From Pseudomonadota bacterium (GTDB lineage Bacteria; Pseudomonadota; Alphaproteobacteria; Rhizobiales; Hyphomicrobiaceae), in the NCBI GenBank assembly GCA_023412805.1, contig JAEZRM010000110.1:1-64000 (forward strand): a stretch of 64,000 nt of DNA, written 5' to 3'. Below are positions 1 to 8,341 of this stretch, one piece after another. The notes under the pieces were generated by a model, which was not told where the DNA came from, did not search any database, and worked only from the letters and a program-made list of their open reading frames with translations. Made by a program: the position numbers and the translations under genes. The stretch's first letter is position 1. The number at the start of each line of letters is the position of its first letter.

Positions 1-137
1 GGCCCCCGGCGCCGCCCCCCACTTCTCGGAATTTTGAGCGGCTGAGCGATTGTGTCTGGACTTATCATGCGATACCAGCGCGACCGACACAATCGGCGAG
101 CCATGCGGAGAGCGCAGGCTGTGCCGCGCGGACATCG

Positions 138-1217
138 ATGAGGGTGGCAGTGCGACCGACACGCCGGCGTCTGATCAAGATGCTTTCCGCAACCGGATTG
201 CTTGGAACCGCTGGATATGCGGGCTTCGGCCCCCGGCGCGCCAACGCCTATTACCAGGGCCCGGTCAGCGATCATTTCGACGGAACATTCTTCCATAATC
301 CTGGCGGCGCGCAGCCCGGTGGACCGCATCGCATCCTCCAGATCTACCTCATGGAGAAGTGGAAGAAATGGCCGGCGAAGGTCGAAAGCCCATTTCTGGA
401 TATGCCACCCGCCGAGGTCACAGGACAACGCGCGCGCATCGCCTTCGTCGGCCACGCGAGCTGGCTGATCCAGGCAGGCGGCCTCAACATCCTCGTCGAT
501 CCGCAATGGTCCGATCGCGCGAGCCCTTTCGCAAGCTTCGGCCCGACACGCTGCTGCGCGCCGGGCATACGCTTCGAGGATCTCCCGACGATCCACGCGA
601 TCCTGGTCACGCACAATCATTATGACCATCTCGACCTGGCGACACTCGCGCGGTTGTGGGCGCGCGACCGGCCACGGATCGTCACGCCGCTCGGCAACGA
701 CGTCATCATGCGCGAGAGCATTCCCGACCTCACGGCGACCACCGTGGACTGGGGTGAGCGAACCGAGCTCGACAATGGCATCGTCGTGCATACCGAACCG
801 ACACATCACTGGTCAGCGCGCGGCACGCGCGACAGGCGGCACGCACTCTGGGCGAGCTTCGTTATCGAAACGCCGGCAGGCCGCATCTATGCCGTCGGCG
901 ACAGCGGGCTTGGCGATGGTGGCACGTTCCGGCACGTGGGCACGCGCCATCCCGGCATTCGGCTCGCATTGCTGCCGATCGGCGCCTATGAACCGCGCTG
1001 GTTCATGAAGCATCAGCACATGAATCCCGAAGACGCCGTGGAAGCGTTCCAGATGTGCGGTGCTGAGATGGCACTCGGCCATCACTGGGGCACCTTCCAG
1101 CTCACGACGGAAGCGCGAGACGCGCCGCCCCTGGCGCTCGCTGAGGCGCTAACTCGGAAAGACATCGCTGCGGACCGTTTCCGCGCAGTCCAGCCGGGCG
1201 AAGTCGTCGAAATCTGA
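138..1217 (+). CDS. Tat-exported MBL-fold hydrolase, NAPE-PLD-like
   Basis: The 359-residue protein starts with a twin-arginine signal (TRRRLIK at residues 8-14, hydrophobic stretch, A-N-A cleavage site near 37), so it is probably exported folded to the periplasm. The metallo-beta-lactamase fold is shown by HNHYDH at 159-164, a histidine in THHWSARG (about 223), aspartate in AVGDSG (255) and histidine in GHHWGTF (about 315). Together with HMNPEDA near 294 these match the NAPE-phospholipase D/UlaG-like branch, which binds two zinc ions and hydrolyses phosphodiester or lactone bonds. The substrate cannot be read from sequence; a membrane phospholipid is plausible. No clear ribosome binding site precedes the ATG. 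The alcohol dehydrogenase gene follows after about 100 bases on the same strand. Confidence 0.85.
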   Translation: MRVAVRPTRRRLIKMLSATGLLGTAGYAGFGPRRANAYYQGPVSDHFDGTFFHNPGGAQPGGPHRILQIYLMEKWKKWPAKVESPFLDMPPAEVTGQRARIAFVGHASWLIQAGGLNILVDPQWSDRASPFASFGPTRCCAPGIRFEDLPTIHAILVTHNHYDHLDLATLARLWARDRPRIVTPLGNDVIMRESIPDLTATTVDWGERTELDNGIVVHTEPTHHWSARGTRDRRHALWASFVIETPAGRIYAVGDSGLGDGGTFRHVGTRHPGIRLALLPIGAYEPRWFMKHQHMNPEDAVEAFQMCGAEMALGHHWGTFQLTTEARDAPPLALAEALTRKDIAADRFRAVQPGEVVEI

Positions 1218-1321
1218 GGATCACCGCATCCGGCGCATCGCCGCAGTGCGCCACGAAGCCTCGCGAAGGCCCCCCTGGTGGGCTAACGTGCGGCCAGCCA
1301 TACCGGGAGGATACGCGAAAC

Positions 1322-2449
1322 ATGAAAATCCGAGGTGCCGTCCTGTACGAGCAAGGCCTGCCGCGCCCTTATGCCAAAAGCCAGCCGCTCAGGATCGAGA
1401 CACTCGATCTCGAAGGGCCGCGCACCGGGGAAGTGCTCGTCCAGGTGAAGGCCGCGGGACTTTGCCACTCCGATCTCTCGACCATCGAAGGCGTCCGGCC
1501 GCGCCCATTGCCCATGGTCGTGGGACACGAGGGCGCAGGCGTTGTCGCGGAAGTCGGCGCCGGCGTAACGGATATCCAGCCGGGCGATTCGGTCGTTTTC
1601 ATCTTTGCGCCGAGCTGCGGCACTTGCCGCCAGTGCATCTCGCAACGACCGTTTCTGTGCACGACCTTCAATGCAGCGAGGCAGAAGGGCGATCTTGCGA
1701 CCGGCGGAAGGCGGCTCAGCCTCAATGGCCAATCGATCGCGCACAACTCCGGGCTCTCGTGCTTCGCCGAGTACGCTGTCGTACCGCGCAACTCCGTGCA
1801 GAAGATCCCGGCGGACGTGCCGATGCATGATGCGGCGCTGTTCGGTTGCGCCGTCGTGACCGGCGTTGGCGCGGCCGTGAATACGGCCAACGTGAAACCC
1901 GGCGAGACCGTCGCTGTCGTCGGCCTCGGCGGTGTCGGCCTATCCTGCCTGCTCGGCGCGATCGTCGCGGGCGCCGGGCGCATTCTCGCGATCGACGTTT
2001 CGGATGAGAAGCTCGCGCTCGCGCGTCAGCTCGGCGCCACGGACACGTTCAACGCCAAGGATGCCGATTGCGTCGATCGCATCATCGCGGCGACAGATGG
2101 CGGCGTGGACTCGTCCTTCGAGATGGCCGGAAGCATCAAGGCCATGGAGCTTGCCTACAAGATCACCGTGCGCGGCGGACAGACGGTATCCGCCGGCCTT
2201 TCACCCGCGACTGCGCAATTCCCGGTCAGCCACTATCAGATGGTCCAGGACGGCCGCACGGTGAAGGGAAGCTACATGGGCGGTTGCGTCATCGCGCGCG
2301 ATGTCCCGCGCTACATAAACCTCTACAAGGACCGCAAGCTCCCCGTGGACCGGCTCCGCAGCGCGCTCATCAAACTCGACGAGGTCAACGAGGGCTTCGA
2401 CCGGCTCGCAGACGCTGCTGTCGTGCGGCAGATGATCGTTTTCGACTGA
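1322..2449 (+). CDS. Zinc-dependent medium-chain alcohol dehydrogenase
   Basis: A 375-residue MDR-family oxidoreductase. Catalytic zinc ligands are visible in GLCHSDLS near residue 46 and in GHEGAG near 70. A structural-zinc lobe has four cysteines in C-x2-C-x2-C-x7-C spacing (about residues 100-114). The NAD-binding Rossmann segment VVGLGGVGLS lies near 200. Length and motif layout fit the class III/aryl-alcohol dehydrogenase branch, which oxidises alcohols to aldehydes with NAD+. The exact substrate is unknown; a formaldehyde/glutathione role is possible but not shown. A good ribosome site (GGGAGGA) lies about 10 bases before the ATG. A small membrane protein gene starts 9 bases after the stop, so the two are probably co-transcribed. 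Confidence 0.88.
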   Translation: MKIRGAVLYEQGLPRPYAKSQPLRIETLDLEGPRTGEVLVQVKAAGLCHSDLSTIEGVRPRPLPMVVGHEGAGVVAEVGAGVTDIQPGDSVVFIFAPSCGTCRQCISQRPFLCTTFNAARQKGDLATGGRRLSLNGQSIAHNSGLSCFAEYAVVPRNSVQKIPADVPMHDAALFGCAVVTGVGAAVNTANVKPGETVAVVGLGGVGLSCLLGAIVAGAGRILAIDVSDEKLALARQLGATDTFNAKDADCVDRIIAATDGGVDSSFEMAGSIKAMELAYKITVRGGQTVSAGLSPATAQFPVSHYQMVQDGRTVKGSYMGGCVIARDVPRYINLYKDRKLPVDRLRSALIKLDEVNEGFDRLADAAVVRQMIVFD

Positions 2450-2458
2450 CGGACAACC

Positions 2459-2674
2459 ATGCGCGCACGCACACGAAAACTCCTCGGGACGGTGCTTCTG
2501 CTCGTCGTCCTGCTTATCTATTCGCTGGTGGTTATGCTGGCGGCTGCATCCGTGCTGCCGGGAGCAGGTAAGCTCGTCGAGCTGATCTTCTACGCCATTG
2601 CCGGCATCGCGTGGATATTCCCAGCCGGCGTTCTCATCAAATGGATGTACGCATCGCCGCCCGAAGCGCAGTGA
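2459..2674 (+). CDS. Small two-helix membrane protein
   Basis: A 71-residue protein with two hydrophobic helices, roughly residues 8-32 and 40-62, preceded by a basic N-terminus (MRARTRK) that predicts a cytoplasmic N-terminus. It ends in a short polar tail. I do not recognise a named family; it resembles the DUF2842-type small inner-membrane proteins of alphaproteobacteria, but this is only an impression. It begins 9 bases downstream of the alcohol dehydrogenase stop, which suggests one transcript and perhaps translational coupling. It is tail-to-tail with the glycosyltransferase gene, with only 24 bases between the stops. Confidence 0.65.
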   Translation: MRARTRKLLGTVLLLVVLLIYSLVVMLAAASVLPGAGKLVELIFYAIAGIAWIFPAGVLIKWMYASPPEAQ

Positions 2675-2698
2675 AAGCCGGCCGATCGCGCGAAGGTG

Positions 2699-3442
2699 TC
2701 AATCTTCGCGCCAATGCGCCGCGATCCAGGGCGTCGGTCGCACGAATTTGTAGGCCTTCTCATACCAGCGCTTCGTGGGCCAGGCGCCGTCGCGCGCTTC
2801 ATCCGGATCGGGCTTGCCTGTGAAGCAGACGACCTTGGTCTCCGCCGGCAGCCTCGTCGTCAGAAGGAAATTGAGCGGCCACCGCGGCATGAGCGTGTGC
2901 TTGAAGCTGACACACCATGGCGCCGGCCAGAACTCGATGCTCTTAATCGTACGCGATATGTACGTCTGGCTGTTGGGAAAGCGTTCCGTGACGCCCGTGG
3001 GATCGGCTGCCAGCGTCTCGAAGAGATAAGCGTGCGATCCGACGCGGAAGCGATAGACGGACGTATTGCCGATCTTCGATCCCATCTGCGTCCAATTCTC
3101 GATGACGCAGAAGGTCGCCTCGGGCTTGTAGTCGAAGAACTCGTCGATCGAACCAGTCACGACGACATCGAGGTCGAGGAACAGCACGTCCCCGGAAATG
3201 CCTTCGAGCTGTTCTTGCCAGAGCGAAATCTTGCGCCAAGGATAGTTGGCCTTGCGCGAAGGAATCGGCACCGTCGGCATCGGGTAGGTATCGACATCGG
3301 GGTGGATACCGGTCGCGTCATCGGTGTAGCAAACGAGCCGCGTATCTCGTTTCGTATTCCGTCGGATCATCGACCACAGACAGTTCACATACGCCGAGGG
3401 ATACCGAGTGCCCCACTTCGCACAAATGACTGTCTGCGCCAT
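2699..3442 (-). CDS. GT-A-type glycosyltransferase
   Basis: The protein of 247 residues from the chosen start (MAQTVICAKWG) has a GT-A fold signature: an N-terminal strand typical of nucleotide-sugar binding and a metal-binding DxD element in LFLDLDVVV near residue 90. The frame stays open upstream for 27 more codons, but those residues look non-coding and the family usually begins at the ICAKWG strand. It has no signal peptide or membrane helix and is probably cytosolic or membrane-peripheral. It is expected to transfer a sugar from an NDP-sugar to a surface glycan or glycolipid; donor and acceptor are unknown. The polysaccharide deacetylase gene lies immediately upstream on the same strand, consistent with a cell-surface polysaccharide role for both. 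Confidence 0.75.
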   Translation of the reverse strand: MAQTVICAKWGTRYPSAYVNCLWSMIRRNTKRDTRLVCYTDDATGIHPDVDTYPMPTVPIPSRKANYPWRKISLWQEQLEGISGDVLFLDLDVVVTGSIDEFFDYKPEATFCVIENWTQMGSKIGNTSVYRFRVGSHAYLFETLAADPTGVTERFPNSQTYISRTIKSIEFWPAPWCVSFKHTLMPRWPLNFLLTTRLPAETKVVCFTGKPDPDEARDGAWPTKRWYEKAYKFVRPTPWIAAHWRED

Positions 3443-3585
3443 CGCTCTCGAGCACTCCTGCAGCGACTGACTTTCTTGGCCGGTCGGCGCGCGACAATTG
3501 ACATGAACACCCCGCCGGAACAAGCCGTCTGTTCACGACAATACTGTCGCACAGGGACTAACGAGCAAAGTGCGCGACTATTCCC

Positions 3586-4653
3586 TCAGGCTGAGGACGC
3601 GGACGGGCGGCGCAGGCCCGACCACCGGGTCGGGCTGTCCAGAGCAAAAGGCGCACCGGAAAGCAGCACTTTCACATAGTGCGGCTTCTGGAGATCGCCG
3701 CTGAGGGCTATGCGCGGAAGCGCATCCATTGCCGAAGCATGATGCGGCTTCAGAAGGCCGCTTTGCGATGTCACCGCTGTCGCGAGACCAGCCTCGCGGG
3801 CAAGCTCGAAATCCCTCAGGCCGACGCCGCCGTCCGGGAAGCTGAAGTGACGGCATGGACGTCCGGTCTCGCGCTCGACGCGCGCGCAGCTCTCGGCGAT
3901 TTCGGCACGTGCCTCCGCATAGGAAAGCGGTCCTAAGGGCACATGGCGGCGCGTATGCGCGCCAATGGTGACGAGCGGATCTTGCGCGAGTTCGCGAACC
4001 TCCGCCCAGTTCATGGCCAGCTCGCCACAGAGCCCGCTGACATCGATCTCGTGACGGCGGCAAAGATCAGCAACGATCTCACGGGCATCGGGCTCGGACT
4101 GCCGCCTGAGCCAGCGGTGGATAGCTGTAAAAGCACGCGTTTTCGCAGCGGGACGCTTGCACGAGAAATGCTGGAGCGTGCCCTCGATTTTCAGCTCGAG
4201 GCCGTCGACGTTCCGTATGAGTTTCTCGAGCGCGCGCCACCAGATACTCCCATGTCCGTCCGCGAAATCACTCGCAATGTAAACCGCAAAAGGCCGCTGA
4301 TGCCGCTGGAACACCGGACAGGCGTTCTCGAGAACATCGCGATAGCCATCGTCGAACGTGAAGCAGACGAAGGGGCGGCCGAGCTCGCCCTCGGCGAGGC
4401 GCGTGCGTGCATCGTCGAGCGAGATCACATCGTAACCGCGCTCAATGACGAGCCGGATGGTACGGTCGAGGAACTCCGGCGCAACTTCGAGGTGCCGGTT
4501 CGGCGCAAAGGCCATGGGCGTCGCCGGGCACACATGATGAAGCGCGAAGATCGCACCTGTTCCGCGGCTCAGACCTGCGGCCAGACTGTCGATGCCGGCA
4601 TAGTGCAGGGCGGAAAGCGACGCCTTCTGAATTCTGGAACCACGCCCGCCCAT
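3586..4653 (-). CDS. Polysaccharide deacetylase (NodB/CE4 family)
   Basis: A 355-residue protein with the CE4 (NodB homology) core. Motif 1, TFDDGYRD near residue 98, gives the catalytic base and metal-binding aspartates. The metal-binding histidine pair appears as GAHTRRH near 232, and the later arginine/proline motif as HFSFPDGG near 273. CE4 enzymes remove N- or O-acetyl groups from polysaccharides such as poly-GlcNAc, peptidoglycan or xylan. There is no obvious signal peptide; a moderately hydrophobic stretch near residues 13-40 is not convincing. The insertion between motif 1 and the histidine pair is long. The glycosyltransferase gene follows downstream on the same strand, so a shared role in a surface glycan is inferred. 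Confidence 0.85.
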   Translation of the reverse strand: MGGRGSRIQKASLSALHYAGIDSLAAGLSRGTGAIFALHHVCPATPMAFAPNRHLEVAPEFLDRTIRLVIERGYDVISLDDARTRLAEGELGRPFVCFTFDDGYRDVLENACPVFQRHQRPFAVYIASDFADGHGSIWWRALEKLIRNVDGLELKIEGTLQHFSCKRPAAKTRAFTAIHRWLRRQSEPDAREIVADLCRRHEIDVSGLCGELAMNWAEVRELAQDPLVTIGAHTRRHVPLGPLSYAEARAEIAESCARVERETGRPCRHFSFPDGGVGLRDFELAREAGLATAVTSQSGLLKPHHASAMDALPRIALSGDLQKPHYVKVLLSGAPFALDSPTRWSGLRRPSASSA

Positions 4654-4764
4654 CGCACACGCCTCCGCGTACAGAAACCGGAGCCATGCTGGGTAGGTGG
4701 CCGTGCGATGTAAAGCGCGCCGCCGACGCTATCCCCCGGTGAATCGCATTAAGGATGCACCGCC

Positions 4765-5742
4765 TCAACCGAGATGGCGGCCTGTCCACGTGGCGTCAGC
4801 GCGGGCGAGGAAATCGACGATGGCCTGGATGCTCGGCTCGTCGCGCAGCAATGGCGCGTGTCCTTGCCCAGGGACCGTAAGCAGCGTCATGTCCGGATGC
4901 TCGCGCTGCATACGCTCGGTCGTCGCGGCGCTCAAGATATCGGAGAGCTCACCGCGGAGCGTCAGCACCGGCACACGCGCGAGGGCCTTGAACTGCGGCC
5001 AGAGCTCGGGCAACGGCCCATCCAGGATCGAGGCTGTCCGATTGAGCTCCTGGTCATAGCCGGGCGCCGGTCGGCCACCCTCGTCGTTGTACTGCTGGCG
5101 CGCGATGTCCTCCCACATGTCGCTCGGCACGGCAGGAAAGTGACGCTGCGCCATGGAGCGAACGAGTTCACCGGCTTCGGCCCACGTCACCGGCAATGGG
5201 ATGCGCCCGACGTAGCTGACGATCCTAAGCAGCCCTTCGCGCTCGATGAGCGGGCCGATGTCGTTGAGAACTACGGCGCCCATATTGCCGGGGCGTACCG
5301 CCGCCATGATCATGGCCAGGATGCCGCCGCGCGAGGTGCCGACGATCGCCGTATCGCTCAGTCCCTCGATGGTCATGAAATCGAGCGTATCCAGCAGCTC
5401 GTTCATGACCTGATAGTTCTGCCAGTCCGGATCGTAGGCTGAGCGCCCACGCCCGCGATAGTCGATGGCATAGACGTGGCGGGACGTCGGGAGATCCGGA
5501 CTCGAGAGAACGCTGGCGAGGTAGTGGAAATCGCGGCTGTTGCGCGTGAGCCCAGCGAGGCAGAGCACCGGGCGGCGCGTAGAGCCGGGCGCAGGATAGT
5601 GGCGCGCGTAGAGCCTGAGCCCGTCGCGCGCCGTGTAGAAGATGTCACGCCAGTTCTGGCGATCGGGAACGGAAGGCAGCGTCGCCGCTGTCCAACCCGC
5701 GTCGGAGGTCGAGAGAAGAGGACGGGTCGACGATGGCATCAA
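4765..5742 (-). CDS. Alpha/beta hydrolase
   Basis: A 325-residue alpha/beta-hydrolase-fold protein. The nucleophile serine sits in GTSRGG near residue 140 (G-x-S-x-G). The acidic residue is probably in LRGELSDIL near 267 and the histidine in GQGHAPLL near 295. The oxyanion region reads LCLAGLTRNSRDF near 60-72. An N-terminal segment of about 40 residues precedes the fold and shows no signal. The family hydrolyses esters, lactones or C-C bonds of small molecules; the substrate is not predictable. It starts 22 bases after the leuB stop on the same strand, so co-transcription with leuB is likely even though no functional link is evident. Confidence 0.82.
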   Translation of the reverse strand: MMPSSTRPLLSTSDAGWTAATLPSVPDRQNWRDIFYTARDGLRLYARHYPAPGSTRRPVLCLAGLTRNSRDFHYLASVLSSPDLPTSRHVYAIDYRGRGRSAYDPDWQNYQVMNELLDTLDFMTIEGLSDTAIVGTSRGGILAMIMAAVRPGNMGAVVLNDIGPLIEREGLLRIVSYVGRIPLPVTWAEAGELVRSMAQRHFPAVPSDMWEDIARQQYNDEGGRPAPGYDQELNRTASILDGPLPELWPQFKALARVPVLTLRGELSDILSAATTERMQREHPDMTLLTVPGQGHAPLLRDEPSIQAIVDFLARADATWTGRHLG

Positions 5743-5764
5743 GCCACCTTCCTCCTTATCGCAG

Positions 5765-6877
5765 CTAGCCGATCAGCCGCTCCATCTCGGTGACGATGGC
5801 CTTGCCCATCTCGGTCGTGCCGACGCTTCGCATGTTCGGCTGCATGATGTCGGCCGTACGGTAGCCCTGGGCGAGCGTATTGGCGATCGCCTTGTCGAGC
5901 AGGTCCGCCTCCTTGACCATATTGCACGAGTAACGCATCGCCATGCCGAACGATGCCAGCTGCGCGATCGGATTGGCAATGCCCTTGCCGGCAATATCCG
6001 GTGCCGAACCGTGGATCGGCTCATAGAGGGCCTTGGGAATGCCGGTCTTGGGATCGGGCGCGCCGAGCGATGCCGAGGGCAGCATTCCAAGCGATCCAGC
6101 CAGCATCGCCGCCTCGTCCGAGAGCATATCGCCGAAGAGGTTGTCGCAAACGATCACGTCGAACTGCTTCGGATTGCGCACGAGCTGCATGGCGCAAGCA
6201 TCGGCGAGAATGTGTTGCAGCTCGACGTCCTTGGCTTCGGCCTGATGCACAGCCGTCACGACCTGGTTCCACAGCACGCCCGTCTTCATGACGTTGCGCT
6301 TCTCGGCGGAGTGCACCTTGTTGCTGCGCTTGCGCGCGAGATCGAAGGCCACGCGGGCAATACGCTCGATCTCGTACGTCTGGTACACGGTTGTATCGAC
6401 GGCACGCTTCTGGCCGTTCTCGAGCGTCACGATCTCCTTCGGCTCGCCGAAATACGTGCCGCCCGTCAGCTCGCGCAGAATGAGAATATCGAGACCTTCG
6501 ACAAGCTCGCGCTTGAGGCTCGATGCCTCGGCGAGCGCCGGATAGCAAATAGCCGGGCGCAGGTTCGCGAAAAGGTCGAGCTCCTTGCGAAGACGCAGCA
6601 GGCCGGCCTCGGGACGGATCTCATAGGCGACCTTGTCCCACTTAGGACCGCCGACCGAGCCGAAGATGATGGCATCGGCGGCCTTGGCCTTGGCGAGGAC
6701 TTCCTCGGTCAGCGGGGTGCCGTGTTCATCGATGGAGCAGCCACCGCAGAGCGCCTGCTCGACACGGAACTCGGCCTTGGACTTCTTGGCGAGGAAGGAG
6801 ATGAAGCGGTCGACCTCGGCCATGACCTCGGGGCCAATACCGTCGCCGGGCAGGAGGAGCAGATTGTGCGTCGCCAT
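5765..6877 (-). CDS. leuB: 3-isopropylmalate dehydrogenase
   Basis: A 370-residue beta-decarboxylating dehydrogenase of normal LeuB length. It oxidises and decarboxylates (2R,3S)-3-isopropylmalate to 2-oxoisocaproate with NAD+, the third step of leucine synthesis, in the cytosol. Diagnostic segments are LLPGDGIGPEV at 6-16, the substrate-binding RELTGGTYFG near 136-145, the metal-binding aspartates in CDNLFGDMLSDEAA near 225, and the NAD-binding GSAPDIAGKGIANP near 289. The motifs separate it from isocitrate and tartrate dehydrogenases. A purine-rich AAGGGCGG lies a few bases before the ATG. The leuCD genes are not in this window. Confidence 0.97.
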   Translation of the reverse strand: MATHNLLLLPGDGIGPEVMAEVDRFISFLAKKSKAEFRVEQALCGGCSIDEHGTPLTEEVLAKAKAADAIIFGSVGGPKWDKVAYEIRPEAGLLRLRKELDLFANLRPAICYPALAEASSLKRELVEGLDILILRELTGGTYFGEPKEIVTLENGQKRAVDTTVYQTYEIERIARVAFDLARKRSNKVHSAEKRNVMKTGVLWNQVVTAVHQAEAKDVELQHILADACAMQLVRNPKQFDVIVCDNLFGDMLSDEAAMLAGSLGMLPSASLGAPDPKTGIPKALYEPIHGSAPDIAGKGIANPIAQLASFGMAMRYSCNMVKEADLLDKAIANTLAQGYRTADIMQPNMRSVGTTEMGKAIVTEMERLIG

Positions 6878-6987
6878 GGGGAACCGCCCTTGCTTTTCTT
6901 GATGCTGAAAGGATCGGCGCTAGTGCTAGACCGGCCAGCCACATCATGCAAGGCGGCGACGGGATGGCTGCCCCCCGGCAGCAGGCG

Positions 6988-7248
6988 TCACCCCTTCGGC
7001 GGCGGATCCTCGACCGGGTCGAGAAGGCGGTGCATGTGCACGATGAAATAGCGCATCTGAGCATTGTCGACCGTCTTCTGAGCGGCCGCCTTCCAGGCTT
7101 TGTAGGCTTCGGCGTAGTTCGGGTAGATGCCGACGATGTCGAGCTTATCGAGGTCGACAAACTCGTGCTTGCCGAGATCGGACAACTCGCCGCCGAAGAC
7201 GAGGTGAAGAAGCTGGCGGGAGTTCGCGGCGTCGGTCATGGCTGGCAC
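6988..7248 (-). CDS. DUF4170 family protein
   Basis: An 86-residue soluble protein. Core segments LLHLVFGGEL near residue 13, VGIYPNYAEAYKAWKAAAQKTVD near 38-60 and RYFIVHMHRLLDP near 65-77 match the DUF4170 family, short cytosolic proteins found almost only in alphaproteobacteria and of unknown function. There are no cysteine clusters, membrane helices or signal peptide. It lies between ubiA upstream and leuB downstream on the same strand, with gaps of about 95 and 110 bases, so it may have its own promoter. Linkage to leuB is seen here, but I cannot say whether it is conserved. Confidence 0.82.
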   Translation of the reverse strand: MPAMTDAANSRQLLHLVFGGELSDLGKHEFVDLDKLDIVGIYPNYAEAYKAWKAAAQKTVDNAQMRYFIVHMHRLLDPVEDPPPKG

Positions 7249-7343
7249 CTCGGAGCTGGCTGTCGGACGGTCTTAGTCGGTACACATGACAGGAAATGTC
7301 GCCAAGCCCGATTTTGGGGCTAGCGCCCACGTCCTCGGCTCAT

Positions 7344-8297
7344 TCACCCAGCACGCACAGCCATATCCGCGACCAAGCCGGCAAAAACGAGCCAGCCGAG
7401 ATCACGGTTCGACTTGAAGCGCTTGAGGCAGTTGGCCGGATTGGAAATGTCGAGTGTGGCCACCTGCCAGGCCATGTGGGCTGCCGCCGCCGCCAGAGCC
7501 ATCATGCCGATGGACCCGACACCGCTGAGCCAAGCCGCGAGCAGCCACATAAGGATGGCGAACGCATAAAGACCACTGACCCAGGACTTCGTCCGATCGC
7601 CGAAGCGGAGCGCCGTCGATCCGAGGCCGAGCGTGAGATCGTCCTCCTTGTCCTGGTGCGCGTAGAGGGTGTCGTAGCCGATGGTCCAGGCGACGGAGCC
7701 GAGATAGAGCACGATCGCAGGCCATTCGAGTTCGCCGCGCGCCGCCGTCCAGCCGACCAACGCGCCCCACTTGAAGGTCAACCCGAGCACAAGCTGCGGC
7801 CAGTTCGTGATGCGCTTCATGAACGGATAAATGGCCACGAGCAGCAGCGACGAAGCGCCGAGGACGACCGTATACCAATTGAACTGCAGCAGGACCACGA
7901 GTCCGATCAGGCATTGCAGAAGCATAAACGCTACCGCCGCCTTCACACTCACTTCGCCGGAGGGAATCGGGCGGCCGCGCGTGCGCGCAACACCGGCATC
8001 GATGTCGCGATCGACGATGTCGTTATAGGTGCAGCCGGCCCCGCGCATGACGAAGGCGCCGATCAGGAACAGAAACGCGAACCAGATCGAGGGATACGCC
8101 GCGCCATTGGCTTGCTCGGCGAGGGCCAACGCCCACCAGCACGGAAAGAGCAGGAGCCATCCGCCGATCGGCCGATCGAAGCGGGCGAGGCGCGCGTAGG
8201 GACGAAACCATGCAGGGGCGTAACGGTGCACCCAGTTGTCGGGCGGCGCGTCGGGAACGGTCGGGGCATTCACGGTATTCGGCTGCATGACGGGCAT
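7344..8297 (-). CDS. ubiA: 4-hydroxybenzoate polyprenyltransferase
   Basis: An integral-membrane prenyltransferase of 317 residues from the chosen ATG. It attaches the polyprenyl chain to 4-hydroxybenzoate, the first membrane step of ubiquinone synthesis. The two aspartate-rich, Mg-diphosphate-binding motifs are present: NDIVDRDID (near residue 100) and YDTLYAHQDKEDD (near 225). RFDRPIGGWLLLFPCWW near 40 is the characteristic UbiA start of helix 1. About nine hydrophobic helices follow. The frame is open 51 codons further upstream, but that part is proline/arginine-rich and would overlap hrpB; the start at 8297 or the ATG three codons later is preferred. hrpB ends 44 bases upstream on the same strand. 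Confidence 0.95.
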   Translation of the reverse strand: MPVMQPNTVNAPTVPDAPPDNWVHRYAPAWFRPYARLARFDRPIGGWLLLFPCWWALALAEQANGAAYPSIWFAFLFLIGAFVMRGAGCTYNDIVDRDIDAGVARTRGRPIPSGEVSVKAAVAFMLLQCLIGLVVLLQFNWYTVVLGASSLLLVAIYPFMKRITNWPQLVLGLTFKWGALVGWTAARGELEWPAIVLYLGSVAWTIGYDTLYAHQDKEDDLTLGLGSTALRFGDRTKSWVSGLYAFAILMWLLAAWLSGVGSIGMMALAAAAAHMAWQVATLDISNPANCLKRFKSNRDLGWLVFAGLVADMAVRAG

Positions 8298-8341
8298 CTT
8301 ATGCGATTTCGCCGTCGGTGGCGCGGTGCCTTTCGCCGCGT

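Noticed and set aside
1..137. Possible end of an upstream gene at the window start
   Set aside because: No open frame with recognisable sequence enters from the left edge; too short to judge.
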